A stretch of 21,741 bases of DNA from positions 1 through 21,741 of the IMG/VR virus record IMGVR_UViG_3300028831_000133, one strand, 5' to 3'. The notes beneath the pieces are model-generated. The model saw only the letters and a program-made list of their open reading frames with translations, did no database searches and had not been told where the DNA came from. This DNA is from a virus. Positions within the stretch are counted from its first letter, which is position 1. Each line of letters opens with the position of its first letter. Position numbers and translations under genes: made by a program. Of the stretch, positions 1-9,168 are shown piece after piece.

Positions 1-206
1 CGCAGGACGTGATGAACACGTACGCAAACCCTAAGGGAAAGTTTGGCACCGTCGTCAAGGGTAACTGGGAATACGACATCGCTACTGGAGAGAAGGTCCG
101 ACATAGCGGACCTTCTCTCCAGTAGCGATGTCGTATTCCCAGTTACCCTTGACGACGGTGCCAAACTTTCCCTTAGGGTTTGCGTACGTGTTCATCACGT
201 CCTGCG
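1..206. repeat. 100-bp fold-back inverted repeat at left contig end
   Basis: Positions 1-100 are the exact reverse complement of 107-206, with a 6-nt centre (ACATAG). The centre lies inside a short imperfect palindrome, GGTCCG-N6-CGGACC. The 107-206 arm is in frame with the minus-strand gene that starts at 696, so it is probably genuine. The 1-100 arm is probably a snap-back copy made by polymerase or assembly. A true terminal hairpin is possible but would end in the middle of a gene. Confidence 0.9.
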
Positions 207-696
207 GAGTCCACTTGGGATTGTTCGGATCCTTCTGATTCATGGCGTATGAAGCCTGGATCAGATCATCCCAAGCGGACAGGATCTCGGGCATGCCCAT
301 ATTCACATCGAAGCCCTTGATCTTGTTCATGACGCCCTGGTTGACGAACTTGGTCAGCTCGTCATCGGTCCAGTCCAGGGGTGCAAGTCTGGCCTGAGCG
401 TACGACTGGATGTTGGTTTCCTTGCTCGGATCGACAGTAGCTCCACGACCGGTAGGATCAATCATCTTCATCTGTCGCTCGTATGACAGCTGCTGTTCAG
501 TCTTTCGACCTAGATAGATCTGGGACCTGTCGTTGAGCTTTCCCGAAGTGGCACCGCCTTGAACCTGCTGTGCAGCCCCAAGGGCCTGCAGGAACCATGC
601 AGGTGGCTGATCGCCAGATCCAGCAGTTGGCTGGGGCTGGGCGGGAGTCTGGTTGTACCTTGGGTCCGGCGTGGGTGCTGAAGTTGGACCGGCCAT
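82..696 (-). CDS. Virion-module protein of unknown function, C-terminus lost at contig edge
   Basis: This is the last gene of the leftward virion operon. Its ATG at 696 overlaps the TAA of the giant-protein gene (TAATG), and GGAGAG lies upstream, so translation is probably coupled. The first 45 or so residues are Pro/Gln/Ala-rich and disordered-looking. The rest is helical and charged, with a DWTDDELTKFVNQG stretch. I do not recognise the family. The reading frame is genuine only down to about position 107; beyond that it runs into the fold-back copy, so the last residues and the stop at 82 are artefactual and the real protein is longer. Position suggests a structural or assembly protein; that is inference. 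Confidence 0.75.
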   Translation of the reverse strand: MAGPTSAPTPDPRYNQTPAQPQPTAGSGDQPPAWFLQALGAAQQVQGGATSGKLNDRSQIYLGRKTEQQLSYERQMKMIDPTGRGATVDPSKETNIQSYAQARLAPLDWTDDELTKFVNQGVMNKIKGFDVNMGMPEILSAWDDLIQASYAMNQKDPNNPKWTPQDVMNTYANPKGKFGTVVKGNWEYDIATGEKVRYVGPSLQ

Positions 697-3600
697 TACT
701 TACGCTCTCCCTTGATCTTCTGGGTCGTCTTGGCTATCTGTCCTTCAATGCCGAACTGCAGCTGATCGTTAGCCAGGTACCTGTTGAACAGATCATTGAA
801 CTTGGTGTCCGACTGCACTAGACCCAACTGGACGTTTCCCCAGATCTGGGCAAGGTCGGCATTTTCCAGTCGACCGTCACTGTCGCGAGCAGTGAGACTG
901 GTGTTAGAGCGCTGCAAGAGCTGAGCCTGAATGACATCGCGAGCCTGAAGGTAGAGCTTGAGTGTCTGCAGGTCCGACCTCATCGGGTCGGACATCAGGG
1001 ACTGATCCTGGATGATCTGCTTCATTGCGTCGATCCTGCGAGGTACAGCGTTCTTATCCTGAGTGCTAAAGTCCTTCTCCCATGCAGGATACTCTTGCCC
1101 GACATGCTGAATCACGGCATCCTTGACTAGCTGGAACTGCTCTGCACCTGGGTCGGTGTATGAACGATATCCCGCTCGAATGAGAGCGGCATCAACAAGG
1201 CCGGCATACTTCTTGTACTGATCCCAGCCAAGAGACTTCTCGTTATTGTCGATGGCGTCGTATGCCGTCATCTTCTCCCTGCCGGGAATGCCAGCGAAGT
1301 TCATATCCTGCAGCATCTTGTTCGCAGTCTGAGAGAACTCGCCACCGTTGTACGGACCGACGATCAGACCGGCAAGCTCCGGGTGCTCGCCGATCATGTC
1401 CTTGTACTTCTCGGCCGTATTGACGGCCGACGTGGTGCTGTTGATCCCGATGCTCTTGTTGAGAGCTGCAGTGAATCCGTAGTAGTCGGCACCATAGGTC
1501 TTGAGGAACACCTGGGATGCGGTCTTCGGGTTGAGTTCCTGTAGCTGCTTGTACTGGTCGACGAAGAACTGGTACGGAGTTCCCTGCAGTGGGGACATCT
1601 GGACAGAAGTGGGAGACACGAACTGAGTGAGGGCCTTGAGGAACGTGAACTGCTTCGAGTTGGCAACCACCTTCTTCATGTCAGGTTCTGGTCCACCATT
1701 TGCATGCTCCGCAACCTGACGCTGCCACTCTTCCAGCATGGTCTGCTGGAACTTGGTGTTGTCTGGATCATCCCCCTGCCACGCAGACCACAGGGTCTTC
1801 ATGTACGCGGGAGTGACAGAGTCCATAACGCCCTGCGGGCCATACGGAAGAACCTTTGCCCACTGCAGGAAGTCGCCCATACTCGGAGACATCTCCGCTA
1901 CCTTACTCCCCGCGATCTGGACGATAGGTCCAGTACCAGGGTTCCACCATGGATCACCAGGAAGGATGGTGTTCAGGCTGGAGAACGGGAGAGTGATTCC
2001 CCCTTCCGGAACCCCACCCTGAATTCCCTTCACGTTCCTCGTTCCCCCGGGAATCTTCAGGTGCAGGTAGCGATCCGACTGGCTGACGAACGTCCGATCG
2101 ATGATGTTGCCCTTTTCGTCGCGGTGGGTAACGTAGCCGTCCTCATCAACCACATTACCATTCTGATCGGTAACAAGGTTGGCTGCGACAGGAGCGTTGT
2201 AGATCTTGGATGCAGTGTTCAGAAGTTCAGGCTTCTCGGCAACCAGACCGAACCAACGCTCGAGACCATCGACATGCGCCGCCATGAACGGCGCGAAGAA
2301 CCTAAGGGCCTGAGTAGCAGTGGTTCGCTGAGGATCGTACACAACCTGAGACAAGGTGTTGCGAGCACGCTTGTCTGCGGTCTGCATCATCTGGTTCATC
2401 TCATCCTCGGTCACACTCATAGGGAGACCGTTCTCAGCCTTGTATGACTTGTTGGCCGTGATGAGATCCTTCATGTGTGCCATCTGGGCGCGGACATAGA
2501 TCGGCTGGCGAGACATGATGTCGGACGGAATGGTGCCCAGGTACTTGAAGCCTGTGGCGATAGCATTGTCCATCATCGAGGAGACCGACTTCTTCTCCTT
2601 GTCGGTGATCGACTTGATCTCCTCATCGTGGATCGACGGGAAATCCTCCTGTCGAATCGAGTTCCGGAGATCGGCTTCGGTTACGTCGTCGCCGTTAAGC
2701 AGCTTCTGGCGAAGGCCGGTTCCCTCTGGCAGATACTGGTCAAGGTGAGTCTTGAGGAGCCCAAGGAAATTCTTGGGATCCTGAGACTGGCGACCGAAGT
2801 TGCGAAGGTGCTGGCGACCCTCGGCACTCTTGAGGAACGACATGGCCTTATCGCCAGTCGGATCCTCCATCAGCATGCGGGCAACAGGATCGTTGCCGAG
2901 CTGATGGTTGATGGCCCTGAGCCATGCATCCATGTATCCAGGCATGTCCGGAGTGGACGTGGTCCAGCTTCCGGTCTTGATGTACTGAGACTTGTTGATT
3001 GCTTCCTGCCTGGCGAAGATACTGGCCATGGCATCTTCACTGGTGATCTGGTCACGAGGAATTACACCGGCCCACGCCTTATTGAATGGCTGTGGAACTT
3101 CCTCCCCCATGAAGCTGTAGGTTCCCTCACCGATTCGGTACTTGCTGCTCCGCGCTGCAGCCTGACGAAGCATCTCGTGGGAGTAGTCCGTGAACTCGTC
3201 GATCACACCCTTGACTCCATCGAGATCATCCTGGTGGATTCCGATCTGATCCATGAGTCGATCGCGAGTATCCGGATCCGTCGCCTTCGAAAGGCGACGC
3301 TGCTTGATGGCGATCTGCTTCTCAAGCTCGGACTGCATGGAACGGTGATCCGACAGATACTTCTGAACCAGGGGAAACGCCTTATTGACCTGGACGTTTT
3401 CAACCGGCAGCCCGTTACGTCGGGCTGCCGCAATCATGTCAGGGTCGAGAATGCTGATCTTTCCACCGGGACCGGAGATGAGTCCGACGTTCTGGGCGCG
3501 GTTGCGGATGAAGTTCCATCCACCCTTACCGGCATCCGCCATAGCGGACAGCAGGCCGAACTTCACAGCACCGGCAACCATCTCTTCCGATGGTGCACGA

Positions 3601-5786
3601 AGTGCATAGCCAGCACGGAGAAGCGTGCTGGCCTTCCACATGCCGTTGAATCCATCGGCGAAGGTCTTGATGTTGTCGGATACCTTTCCGCCATTCCTGG
3701 TCAGCAAGGAGAAGTGTCCACTGTTGCGGGAGAGGATCTTGTCGAGCTGGTCAACGTCGAGTAGTGGATCCGATGCGGCGAGCTGAGACTTGAGGAACGG
3801 TGCGACACGGTGGCCGTACCCGTCTTCGATGACATCGACATACTTACCGCTCTGAGTGGTGGCAGCACTGAACCTGCTGCTGGTCGGAGTGCGACCAGTC
3901 AGCTCATACATGGCCTTCTGCCAGCCCTCACCGATGATAGTGGAAGCAAAGTCGGCAACGTCGTCGTTCAGGTTATGGCTTCCAACCATGTGGCGAACAA
4001 TCTGCTGCTGGATATCATCCAGTGCAGCACTACGCGCGACCTTATCTCCAGCACTGGCGTACTGGTTGATGAGCGCCAGACGGTTCTCCTGGCCGAGACC
4101 TGGAACCCTCTTGAGCATGTCGTTGACACGATCCATTGCGTCGTCTGCATTGTGATCAACGAATCCCATGGGGACTCGATCACCGAACGACTGGTAGACC
4201 TTGAGCGGGAGAGAGAAGAATCCACGCTGGATGGTCCGGGTGAACATGTTGGAACCAGTTGCTTCGTATGCATCACGGTTGCGGGTAGCCGCCTTGATGG
4301 CGGCGTCCGCAGCATTCTCCGTATCACGCAATCCAAGGGGACCCATTCGGTACGCCCTGCTTACGGTGCCGAACAGGTTCGCACCGGCGGTGGTGATATC
4401 GTCAGGGTTCTTTCCGAAGTTCCTACCGAGGACATCGGAATACCAGTCAGAACGGGAGTTCAGGCCCTCAAGCTCAGCATCCGCAGCAGCGACCATACCC
4501 TTCTGCCACTTGGTTGCCCGGTTCACCCACGTCTTCGGGGTGTAGTTCGACTGGATCCTCTTGCCGAAGATCGCATCAGTGGCCTGCTCATACAGGCCCT
4601 GCTGAGTTGGAGTAAGACCATATGCCGCCTGCGGCATCGTCCCGGCCTTTCGGGCCTGGACGTAGTTATCCAGGATGTCGGCATCCCAAGGATGATCCGC
4701 CAGAAGATTGCGGTTGTCCTGAGCCTTGCCGATCTGAGACACCAGATCCTTGGATCCGGCGGTGAGTTCGGTCAGGGCCTTGTTGTCGCCCTGGGTGTAG
4801 CGCCAGATGAGAGGCATCTCGTCACGAGAAGCGCTACTCAGCACCTGGCCGATAGCCTCACGCTCCGCGATCTTTCGACGACCGCGACCCCAAACGGGAT
4901 GCTGGGCAATCTCGAAGGCGGACTTATCCTCAGCCCAGTCGAAGAACTTGTTCATCCTGTCGGACGAAGAGATCTCCTCGGCGGTCTTAGGTCCCCCGAA
5001 TACCGCCCTTCCCGCCTTCTGTGCAGCAGCTTCGGTTACACCGCTGACTCCACCCTTGGCAAAAGCCTGCCCAAGGGTTGGGAGTGGTGCGGTAATCTCT
5101 GCAGCCTGGAGAGATCGGGCACCCTTAACGGCCTTGGACAGACCTGCTGCAGCACCACCGATCGGATCGGCGACATTCGCAAGGAAGTCCATGGTGCCGG
5201 TACCAACGGTGTACTTCCAACCGTCACGGTTACGCCAGTAGTCCGAGTCGTACAGGAAGCGCTCAAGCTGCTGCTTCTGCTGCTGGTTCAGATTTCCAGT
5301 GTCGGGAATTCCGGGAGTGTCCTCCTCGTCCGAAGTCACGGTGCGCATGGTGTTGTACGCTGCCTGACCTGGCGAGATGTGCTCAGCCTTGTGCCATGCA
5401 TCACTCCACTGGTCACCAGAGAAGAACGTTCCTCCACCATAGATGTCAGCCTTACCACCCATGAGCAGAGCAGTGCTCAGAGGCTGACTCACATAGTTGC
5501 TGTACAGCCAGTAGGCTCCAGATGCAAGCTTTTCCAGCGGAGTAACAACAACGGCATGCGTGATGTTCTTGGTGACGCCCCACCCTGGAATATTGGACAG
5601 GGCCCCATCAACGGAATGCCACGCGGAACCGAGTCCACTCATGATCTGTTCCATAGCGCCAGCCCTCTGCTGGCGCGCCTGCTCATCCGCGACACTCTGT
5701 CCATAGATGGCGGCAGTATCCTGACCGGAAAGTAGCTGGTCAGGGGTAGTCGCAAAGGTGAGGGCGGTGGACGGGTCTGCGAACAT
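696..5786 (-). CDS. Giant (about 1700-residue) virion-associated protein
   Basis: This is by far the largest gene here: 1696 residues from the ATG at 5786. No enzyme motif was recognised. It is mostly alpha-helical and charged, with Ala/Gly-rich stretches (around residues 205-265), a weakly hydrophobic segment near residues 85-110, a coiled-coil-like stretch around residues 830-890, and an aromatic FFAPFMAAHVDGLERWFG segment in the second half. Size and place just downstream of the portal suggest an internal-virion/ejection or large head-tail structural protein; that is inference. The ATG lacks a good ribosome binding site. An in-frame extension reaches an ATT codon at 5831, 7 nt after TAGGAGGG, adding MSKWWAENVSDAGQG if read as a start. 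The stop overlaps the next gene's ATG. Confidence 0.85.
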   Translation of the reverse strand: MFADPSTALTFATTPDQLLSGQDTAAIYGQSVADEQARQQRAGAMEQIMSGLGSAWHSVDGALSNIPGWGVTKNITHAVVVTPLEKLASGAYWLYSNYVSQPLSTALLMGGKADIYGGGTFFSGDQWSDAWHKAEHISPGQAAYNTMRTVTSDEEDTPGIPDTGNLNQQQKQQLERFLYDSDYWRNRDGWKYTVGTGTMDFLANVADPIGGAAAGLSKAVKGARSLQAAEITAPLPTLGQAFAKGGVSGVTEAAAQKAGRAVFGGPKTAEEISSSDRMNKFFDWAEDKSAFEIAQHPVWGRGRRKIAEREAIGQVLSSASRDEMPLIWRYTQGDNKALTELTAGSKDLVSQIGKAQDNRNLLADHPWDADILDNYVQARKAGTMPQAAYGLTPTQQGLYEQATDAIFGKRIQSNYTPKTWVNRATKWQKGMVAAADAELEGLNSRSDWYSDVLGRNFGKNPDDITTAGANLFGTVSRAYRMGPLGLRDTENAADAAIKAATRNRDAYEATGSNMFTRTIQRGFFSLPLKVYQSFGDRVPMGFVDHNADDAMDRVNDMLKRVPGLGQENRLALINQYASAGDKVARSAALDDIQQQIVRHMVGSHNLNDDVADFASTIIGEGWQKAMYELTGRTPTSSRFSAATTQSGKYVDVIEDGYGHRVAPFLKSQLAASDPLLDVDQLDKILSRNSGHFSLLTRNGGKVSDNIKTFADGFNGMWKASTLLRAGYALRAPSEEMVAGAVKFGLLSAMADAGKGGWNFIRNRAQNVGLISGPGGKISILDPDMIAAARRNGLPVENVQVNKAFPLVQKYLSDHRSMQSELEKQIAIKQRRLSKATDPDTRDRLMDQIGIHQDDLDGVKGVIDEFTDYSHEMLRQAAARSSKYRIGEGTYSFMGEEVPQPFNKAWAGVIPRDQITSEDAMASIFARQEAINKSQYIKTGSWTTSTPDMPGYMDAWLRAINHQLGNDPVARMLMEDPTGDKAMSFLKSAEGRQHLRNFGRQSQDPKNFLGLLKTHLDQYLPEGTGLRQKLLNGDDVTEADLRNSIRQEDFPSIHDEEIKSITDKEKKSVSSMMDNAIATGFKYLGTIPSDIMSRQPIYVRAQMAHMKDLITANKSYKAENGLPMSVTEDEMNQMMQTADKRARNTLSQVVYDPQRTTATQALRFFAPFMAAHVDGLERWFGLVAEKPELLNTASKIYNAPVAANLVTDQNGNVVDEDGYVTHRDEKGNIIDRTFVSQSDRYLHLKIPGGTRNVKGIQGGVPEGGITLPFSSLNTILPGDPWWNPGTGPIVQIAGSKVAEMSPSMGDFLQWAKVLPYGPQGVMDSVTPAYMKTLWSAWQGDDPDNTKFQQTMLEEWQRQVAEHANGGPEPDMKKVVANSKQFTFLKALTQFVSPTSVQMSPLQGTPYQFFVDQYKQLQELNPKTASQVFLKTYGADYYGFTAALNKSIGINSTTSAVNTAEKYKDMIGEHPELAGLIVGPYNGGEFSQTANKMLQDMNFAGIPGREKMTAYDAIDNNEKSLGWDQYKKYAGLVDAALIRAGYRSYTDPGAEQFQLVKDAVIQHVGQEYPAWEKDFSTQDKNAVPRRIDAMKQIIQDQSLMSDPMRSDLQTLKLYLQARDVIQAQLLQRSNTSLTARDSDGRLENADLAQIWGNVQLGLVQSDTKFNDLFNRYLANDQLQFGIEGQIAKTTQKIKGERK

Positions 5787-5828
5787 ACCCTGCCCAGCGT
5801 CACTTACGTTCTCGGCCCACCACTTCGA

Positions 5829-5846
5829 AATGGTACTGCCCTCCTA
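5829..5846 (-). promoter_or_regulatory. Strong Shine-Dalgarno before a probable AUU start of the giant gene
   Basis: On the minus strand, TAGGAGGG (5846-5839) directly follows the TAG stop of the preceding gene. Seven nucleotides later, ATT (5831-5829) opens a reading frame continuous with the giant gene. No ATG, GTG or TTG occurs in that frame before the ATG at 5786, which lies 52 nt from the Shine-Dalgarno sequence. The spacing argues for AUU initiation, which is known elsewhere (infC of enteric bacteria) but rare. Confidence 0.55.
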
Positions 5847-6254
5847 CTACTGCGAATACTTCATCTGCCGGATTAGGTTGCGTGCCGAATCGGAAGATCC
5901 AGGCTGGTTGGCCATCCATTCGAGGAACGGCATGTATGAAGCGATGCGCTGCTTCTGTGCGTCGTTCTGCGGGGGCATGATGGCCCCCGCACCTGGACCA
6001 AGGGAAGCGCCATCGGTCACCGGCTGGTTCGGCATGGCACTCGGTGCACTCAACGGAGTCACCCTGTCGGCAGGATTGCCGAACAGACTGGCGAAGTCGG
6101 TTCCACCCGGAAGGCCTGGAGCCTGGGCCATAGGAGCACCCTGCTCAAGCTGCTTGTACGCCTTACCCTCCCCGTAATCCGGGTTGGGCAGGTCTCGTGC
6201 AGGCTGGTCAGTCCGCTTGCTGAACTTGCCCGGCCCGGATACGGGGATGGCCAT
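5847..6254 (-). CDS. Small Pro/Gly-rich virion-module protein
   Basis: This encodes 135 residues and no family was recognised. The first two thirds are low-complexity and rich in Pro, Gly, Ala and Gln, probably disordered. The C-terminus is a compact helical segment ending NLIRQMKYSQ, with an FLEWMANQPG motif just before it. The ATG at 6254 follows the previous stop by 3 nt, with only a weak ribosome binding site, so it likely depends on translational coupling. Its stop abuts the strong Shine-Dalgarno sequence of the giant gene. Its place between portal and giant protein, plus the disordered body with a helical tail, would fit a scaffolding-like or small structural protein, but nothing proves this. 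Confidence 0.75.
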   Translation of the reverse strand: MAIPVSGPGKFSKRTDQPARDLPNPDYGEGKAYKQLEQGAPMAQAPGLPGGTDFASLFGNPADRVTPLSAPSAMPNQPVTDGASLGPGAGAIMPPQNDAQKQRIASYMPFLEWMANQPGSSDSARNLIRQMKYSQ

Positions 6255-6257
6255 GGC

Positions 6258-6482
6258 TTACTCGTGTCCGGCGAGAGGTGCGTTGTGAGAACCGGTTCCG
6301 GTGGTGGTTGGGGTCTGGACGATAATGGTGTCCTGCCACTCCGGCGACTTGGTTGGAGCCTGGTGGCGGGAAGTACCCTCGCTGGTGGACTCAAGCGTGG
6401 GGAGCTCCGGAGGCGGGAACATGCCACCCTTGAGGGACTTCCACACGCCCTCCATCGGATGATCCGAGAAGAAATCAGACAT
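6258..6482 (-). CDS. Small Thr/Pro-rich protein of unknown function
   Basis: This encodes 74 residues starting MSDFFSDHPMEGVW. A short amphipathic N-terminal segment is followed by a Pro/Thr/Ser-rich, probably disordered tail. The ATG at 6482 overlaps the TAA of the 49-aa gene upstream (TAATG), the same coupling arrangement used at several junctions of this operon. No domain was recognised. The tight packing supports a real gene co-expressed with the virion genes. Confidence 0.7.
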   Translation of the reverse strand: MSDFFSDHPMEGVWKSLKGGMFPPPELPTLESTSEGTSRHQAPTKSPEWQDTIIVQTPTTTGTGSHNAPLAGHE

Positions 6483-6631
6483 TACTTAGCCTTCCTGATT
6501 GGGTTGGTCTTGGTGACCTTGATGAAGCGAGGGCTATGGCAGAACGCACACAGTTCCTCACCGTTCTTTTCGATCCACTCAGGCTGAGTACGGATCACCT
6601 TGGCGTAGCGACAGTCGTGCTCATTGTCCAT
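6482..6631 (-). CDS. 49-aa putative zinc-binding protein
   Basis: A short gene filling the gap between the portal and the 74-aa gene, with 1-nt TAATG overlaps at both ends. The product begins MDNEHDCRYAKVIRT and contains LCAFCHSPRF. One Cys near the N-terminus plus a CxxCH motif about 20 residues later resembles a minimal treble-clef or zinc-ribbon knuckle, and the tail is Lys-rich. The perfect fit between two overlapping junctions is the main evidence that it is translated. Function unknown. Confidence 0.7.
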   Translation of the reverse strand: MDNEHDCRYAKVIRTQPEWIEKNGEELCAFCHSPRFIKVTKTNPIRKAK

Positions 6632-8433
6632 TAGATCTGGATGTTCCTTCGGGTCTGAGCCGTCATTGTAGGTGCACCTTCACCCTTGAGTGAGGCAAGA
6701 AGTCGCATCATGTCACCGCTTCCCTGACCTCCTGGACCAGTCGGAGATGACCCCATAGGGCCGCCAGGGGCGCCTTGAGGGGCGCCCTGGCCTGGCATTC
6801 CAGGTGGCACATTCTGAGGCTGCTGTGGAGCCTCCTGGGGCTTGAAGGCCTCAAGGACGGATTCATGTACGGGCTTGCCGCCCTCGCGAAGCTGGATGAC
6901 CTTTGCAAGCTTAGTCAGAAGTTCGGATGGATCCTGACCCTGGAGAGTCAGATTGCCGATGCTCTGCATGAGCATCTGCGTTCCAGCCTTCAAAGCGTCT
7001 TCGAAATCTTCAGAGTCGACCTGTTGCTGCATCTGCACAACATCGATCTGCATGGGGAGCTGGCGCTGAACAAAGTCACGGGAAACGAGCTTGTCTCCTC
7101 GGAGCTGAAGCAGGGCCACGATGGCTCGCGCCGGATCCTGGCCTGCCGCAAATCCATAGGTGACGTCAACCGAGTAGTTACCGTCGATGTCCTTGGACGG
7201 GATGTACGTCTCTTCGAACGGAGTTCCCTGGACAACACCACGGATGGTCTTCTTTTCGTTCGGCCACAGCTTCTCGTCCATCTCGAAGGAGAGGCGAAGG
7301 GCTGCCTCCAATGCATATCCTACCACTTGCTGGCCGGTAGTGATAACGGTGTTGAAGGAGCCCATGAGGGCTTCAACGCCCTTACCCGTGATGATGGAGG
7401 ATTGCAGCTGCCCCTGACGGGCAGCTGGAGATCTGGTCGCAGCGTTCAGTTCCATCCCCATGAGCTGGGATTCCTGATTGGCGAACTGCGGCATGTCGGG
7501 TACGAGGTAGCGAGCCTTGTCCGGGTTGTCGGAACGGATGACCGCGTCATCGCCGAACTCCATAACCGTTACATCGCGGGGAACGAACAGCGGAGCACGA
7601 ACAGACTTCTCGGTTGCCTCGAGACCCAGCAGGGCCATTCGACTGCGGGCAAGGTACACCCACTTGGCGTCATCAAACATTCCGCGGATCTGACCGTCGT
7701 GAGACGGTCGACGGGCCACGGAGATCATGATCTTACCCATGGGGTTCGGCATGACCTCTGCGATCCGGTTGCCGTGCTCAGGCAGGAACATCATGATCTG
7801 GTCGTCATCCTGATACTTGGCGACCTCCACCATGGTGTCCATCCACCGGTTATCCTCCTTGCCGTAGATGCTGCTCGGAGGCTTGAGGGCGGACATGAGC
7901 TGAGGATACTTGGCAGCCAGATCGATCGCCTTCTGACGCCAGATGCGAGTATACGACTTCAGCACTCCGAACAGGTTGAACTCCGGATACGCACTGATAG
8001 GGTTCTCGATCCGGATGATCGGAGTCTTGCGCTCAAAGTCGGGCTCGACCGAGTACACGGCCATGCCGTACGTGTTGTAGAAGTCGCAGAACTCGATCTG
8101 CTTCCCGGCCTCAAGCCGGGACGTCAAGATGTAGTGTTGTGCGACCTTGGTTCGGCGGCTGCTGAACTTCTTCGCCCGCGCACTGGTCATAACGGAGTTG
8201 GTGCAGTTGACCGCTGGCATGACTCCCATGACCTCGGAGATGTCGCGTGCGGTCGTATCGATGGCATTCGCCACGATCGGCTTGGGCCATGCATCCGGCA
8301 TGGAGCCGGGGACAACCTGTTCGATGTCCCCGGCCCTGATGTCGCGCACGTCCTTCTGGCGCTGATCGCGGTCTGAATTAGCCTTGCGAAGCGCTTCGAC
8401 CTTGTTATAGATCTCGCTAGGCGTGCGGACCAT
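6631..8433 (-). CDS. Portal protein
   Basis: This 600-residue protein would form the dodecameric portal ring at the capsid vertex, through which the terminase packages DNA. Evidence is its size, its place downstream of the large terminase, and a portal-like layout: an alpha/beta body (ENPISAYPEF near residue 145, WRQKAIDLAAKYP near 167), a long helical region in the second half (SSIITGKGVEALMGS), and a Pro/Gly/Gln-rich disordered C-terminal tail. I chose the ATG at 8433 because TAAGGAG lies 5 nt upstream. A GTG two codons earlier (8439) would overlap that ribosome binding site. The stop overlaps the 49-aa gene by TAATG. Family assignment rests on overall look and context, not on a catalytic motif. 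Confidence 0.8.
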   Translation of the reverse strand: MVRTPSEIYNKVEALRKANSDRDQRQKDVRDIRAGDIEQVVPGSMPDAWPKPIVANAIDTTARDISEVMGVMPAVNCTNSVMTSARAKKFSSRRTKVAQHYILTSRLEAGKQIEFCDFYNTYGMAVYSVEPDFERKTPIIRIENPISAYPEFNLFGVLKSYTRIWRQKAIDLAAKYPQLMSALKPPSSIYGKEDNRWMDTMVEVAKYQDDDQIMMFLPEHGNRIAEVMPNPMGKIMISVARRPSHDGQIRGMFDDAKWVYLARSRMALLGLEATEKSVRAPLFVPRDVTVMEFGDDAVIRSDNPDKARYLVPDMPQFANQESQLMGMELNAATRSPAARQGQLQSSIITGKGVEALMGSFNTVITTGQQVVGYALEAALRLSFEMDEKLWPNEKKTIRGVVQGTPFEETYIPSKDIDGNYSVDVTYGFAAGQDPARAIVALLQLRGDKLVSRDFVQRQLPMQIDVVQMQQQVDSEDFEDALKAGTQMLMQSIGNLTLQGQDPSELLTKLAKVIQLREGGKPVHESVLEAFKPQEAPQQPQNVPPGMPGQGAPQGAPGGPMGSSPTGPGGQGSGDMMRLLASLKGEGAPTMTAQTRRNIQI

Positions 8434-8442
8434 GCCCACTCC

Positions 8443-9168
8443 TTACTTTCCGAGGAGGGCCTTCAGGGCCTCTCGGGTGCGATTCATCTGCCACGTAGTG
8501 TTCTCGTCGGAGCCAGCCTCTCCGCTGAACACGGAGCCCCACCAGTAGATACTGTCCTTGATGAGTACAAGGCGCTCTTCCTCGATGGCCTGCTTGACAA
8601 CCGCCTTCAGTTCATCTGGGGTCATATCCAATACATCCTTTTGTGATGGCGCGCCTCCATTGGCGCGCCTGACGATCTCCGGGAAGATGACATTCTTGAA
8701 CTGGGCAACGCGAGCATCGCCCGGACAGGCGGTTCCACCATCAGACCACTGAGGAAACATGCGGTGAAATCCATAGCCTGGAGCATCCCAGGATGGACAG
8801 ATCTGCAATGGAATGCCGTGCTGCTGGTGTAGCCAGACTCCAAGCTTGATGATCTGCTCAACCTGGGCATCAGTCCAGGGATCGGTGTGATCCAGATTGG
8901 ACGCGGACTCCAGGGAGATAGCCCGAACGTTAGCGTACATGTTCGCATCCGCACGAGTCTCAGTTCCAATGAACTGACCAAGGTCCCCATCATACGCAAG
9001 ACCGAAGTGGGACTCCAGGTTGGTGGAATCCCGCCAGTACTCGTAGATTCGCTGAACGGTCCATGGTGCCGCGATGCTATGCAGAATGAACTGCGTCGGA
9101 ACAATTGCAGCCTGGGCATCGCTCTCGGGCTGCAGTTCCATCTTTCTTGCTCCTGGATACCAGGCCAT
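8443..9168 (-). CDS. Endolysin: N-acetylmuramoyl-L-alanine amidase (Amidase_2/PGRP type)
   Basis: A 241-residue zinc amidase that would cut the MurNAc-L-Ala bond of peptidoglycan at lysis. Likely zinc ligands are H30 (QFILHS), H135 (GYGFHRMF) and C148 (GTACPGD), the His/His/Cys pattern of T7-lysozyme-like amidases. FGLAYDG and AISLES match other conserved positions. After about residue 165 there is only an acidic helical tail (MTPDELKAVVKQAIEEERL) and no recognisable cell-wall-binding domain. The ATG at 9168 is chosen because GGAGG lies 6 nt upstream and MAWYPGA is the usual opening of such actinophage enzymes; a longer frame to 9231 looks spurious. It overlaps the DUF1003 gene by 92 bp. Confidence 0.9.
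   Translation of the reverse strand: MAWYPGARKMELQPESDAQAAIVPTQFILHSIAAPWTVQRIYEYWRDSTNLESHFGLAYDGDLGQFIGTETRADANMYANVRAISLESASNLDHTDPWTDAQVEQIIKLGVWLHQQHGIPLQICPSWDAPGYGFHRMFPQWSDGGTACPGDARVAQFKNVIFPEIVRRANGGAPSQKDVLDMTPDELKAVVKQAIEEERLVLIKDSIYWWGSVFSGEAGSDENTTWQMNRTREALKALLGK

Noticed and set aside
3810-5735. 641-codon open frame on the plus strand
   Set aside because: It lies wholly antisense to the giant gene, has no ribosome binding site and unnatural composition. It is a by-product of codon bias on the coding strand.
6775-8376. 533-codon plus-strand frame opposite the portal gene
   Set aside because: Antisense shadow of the portal. Its His/Leu/Arg/Asp-rich composition is typical of complementary-frame reading.
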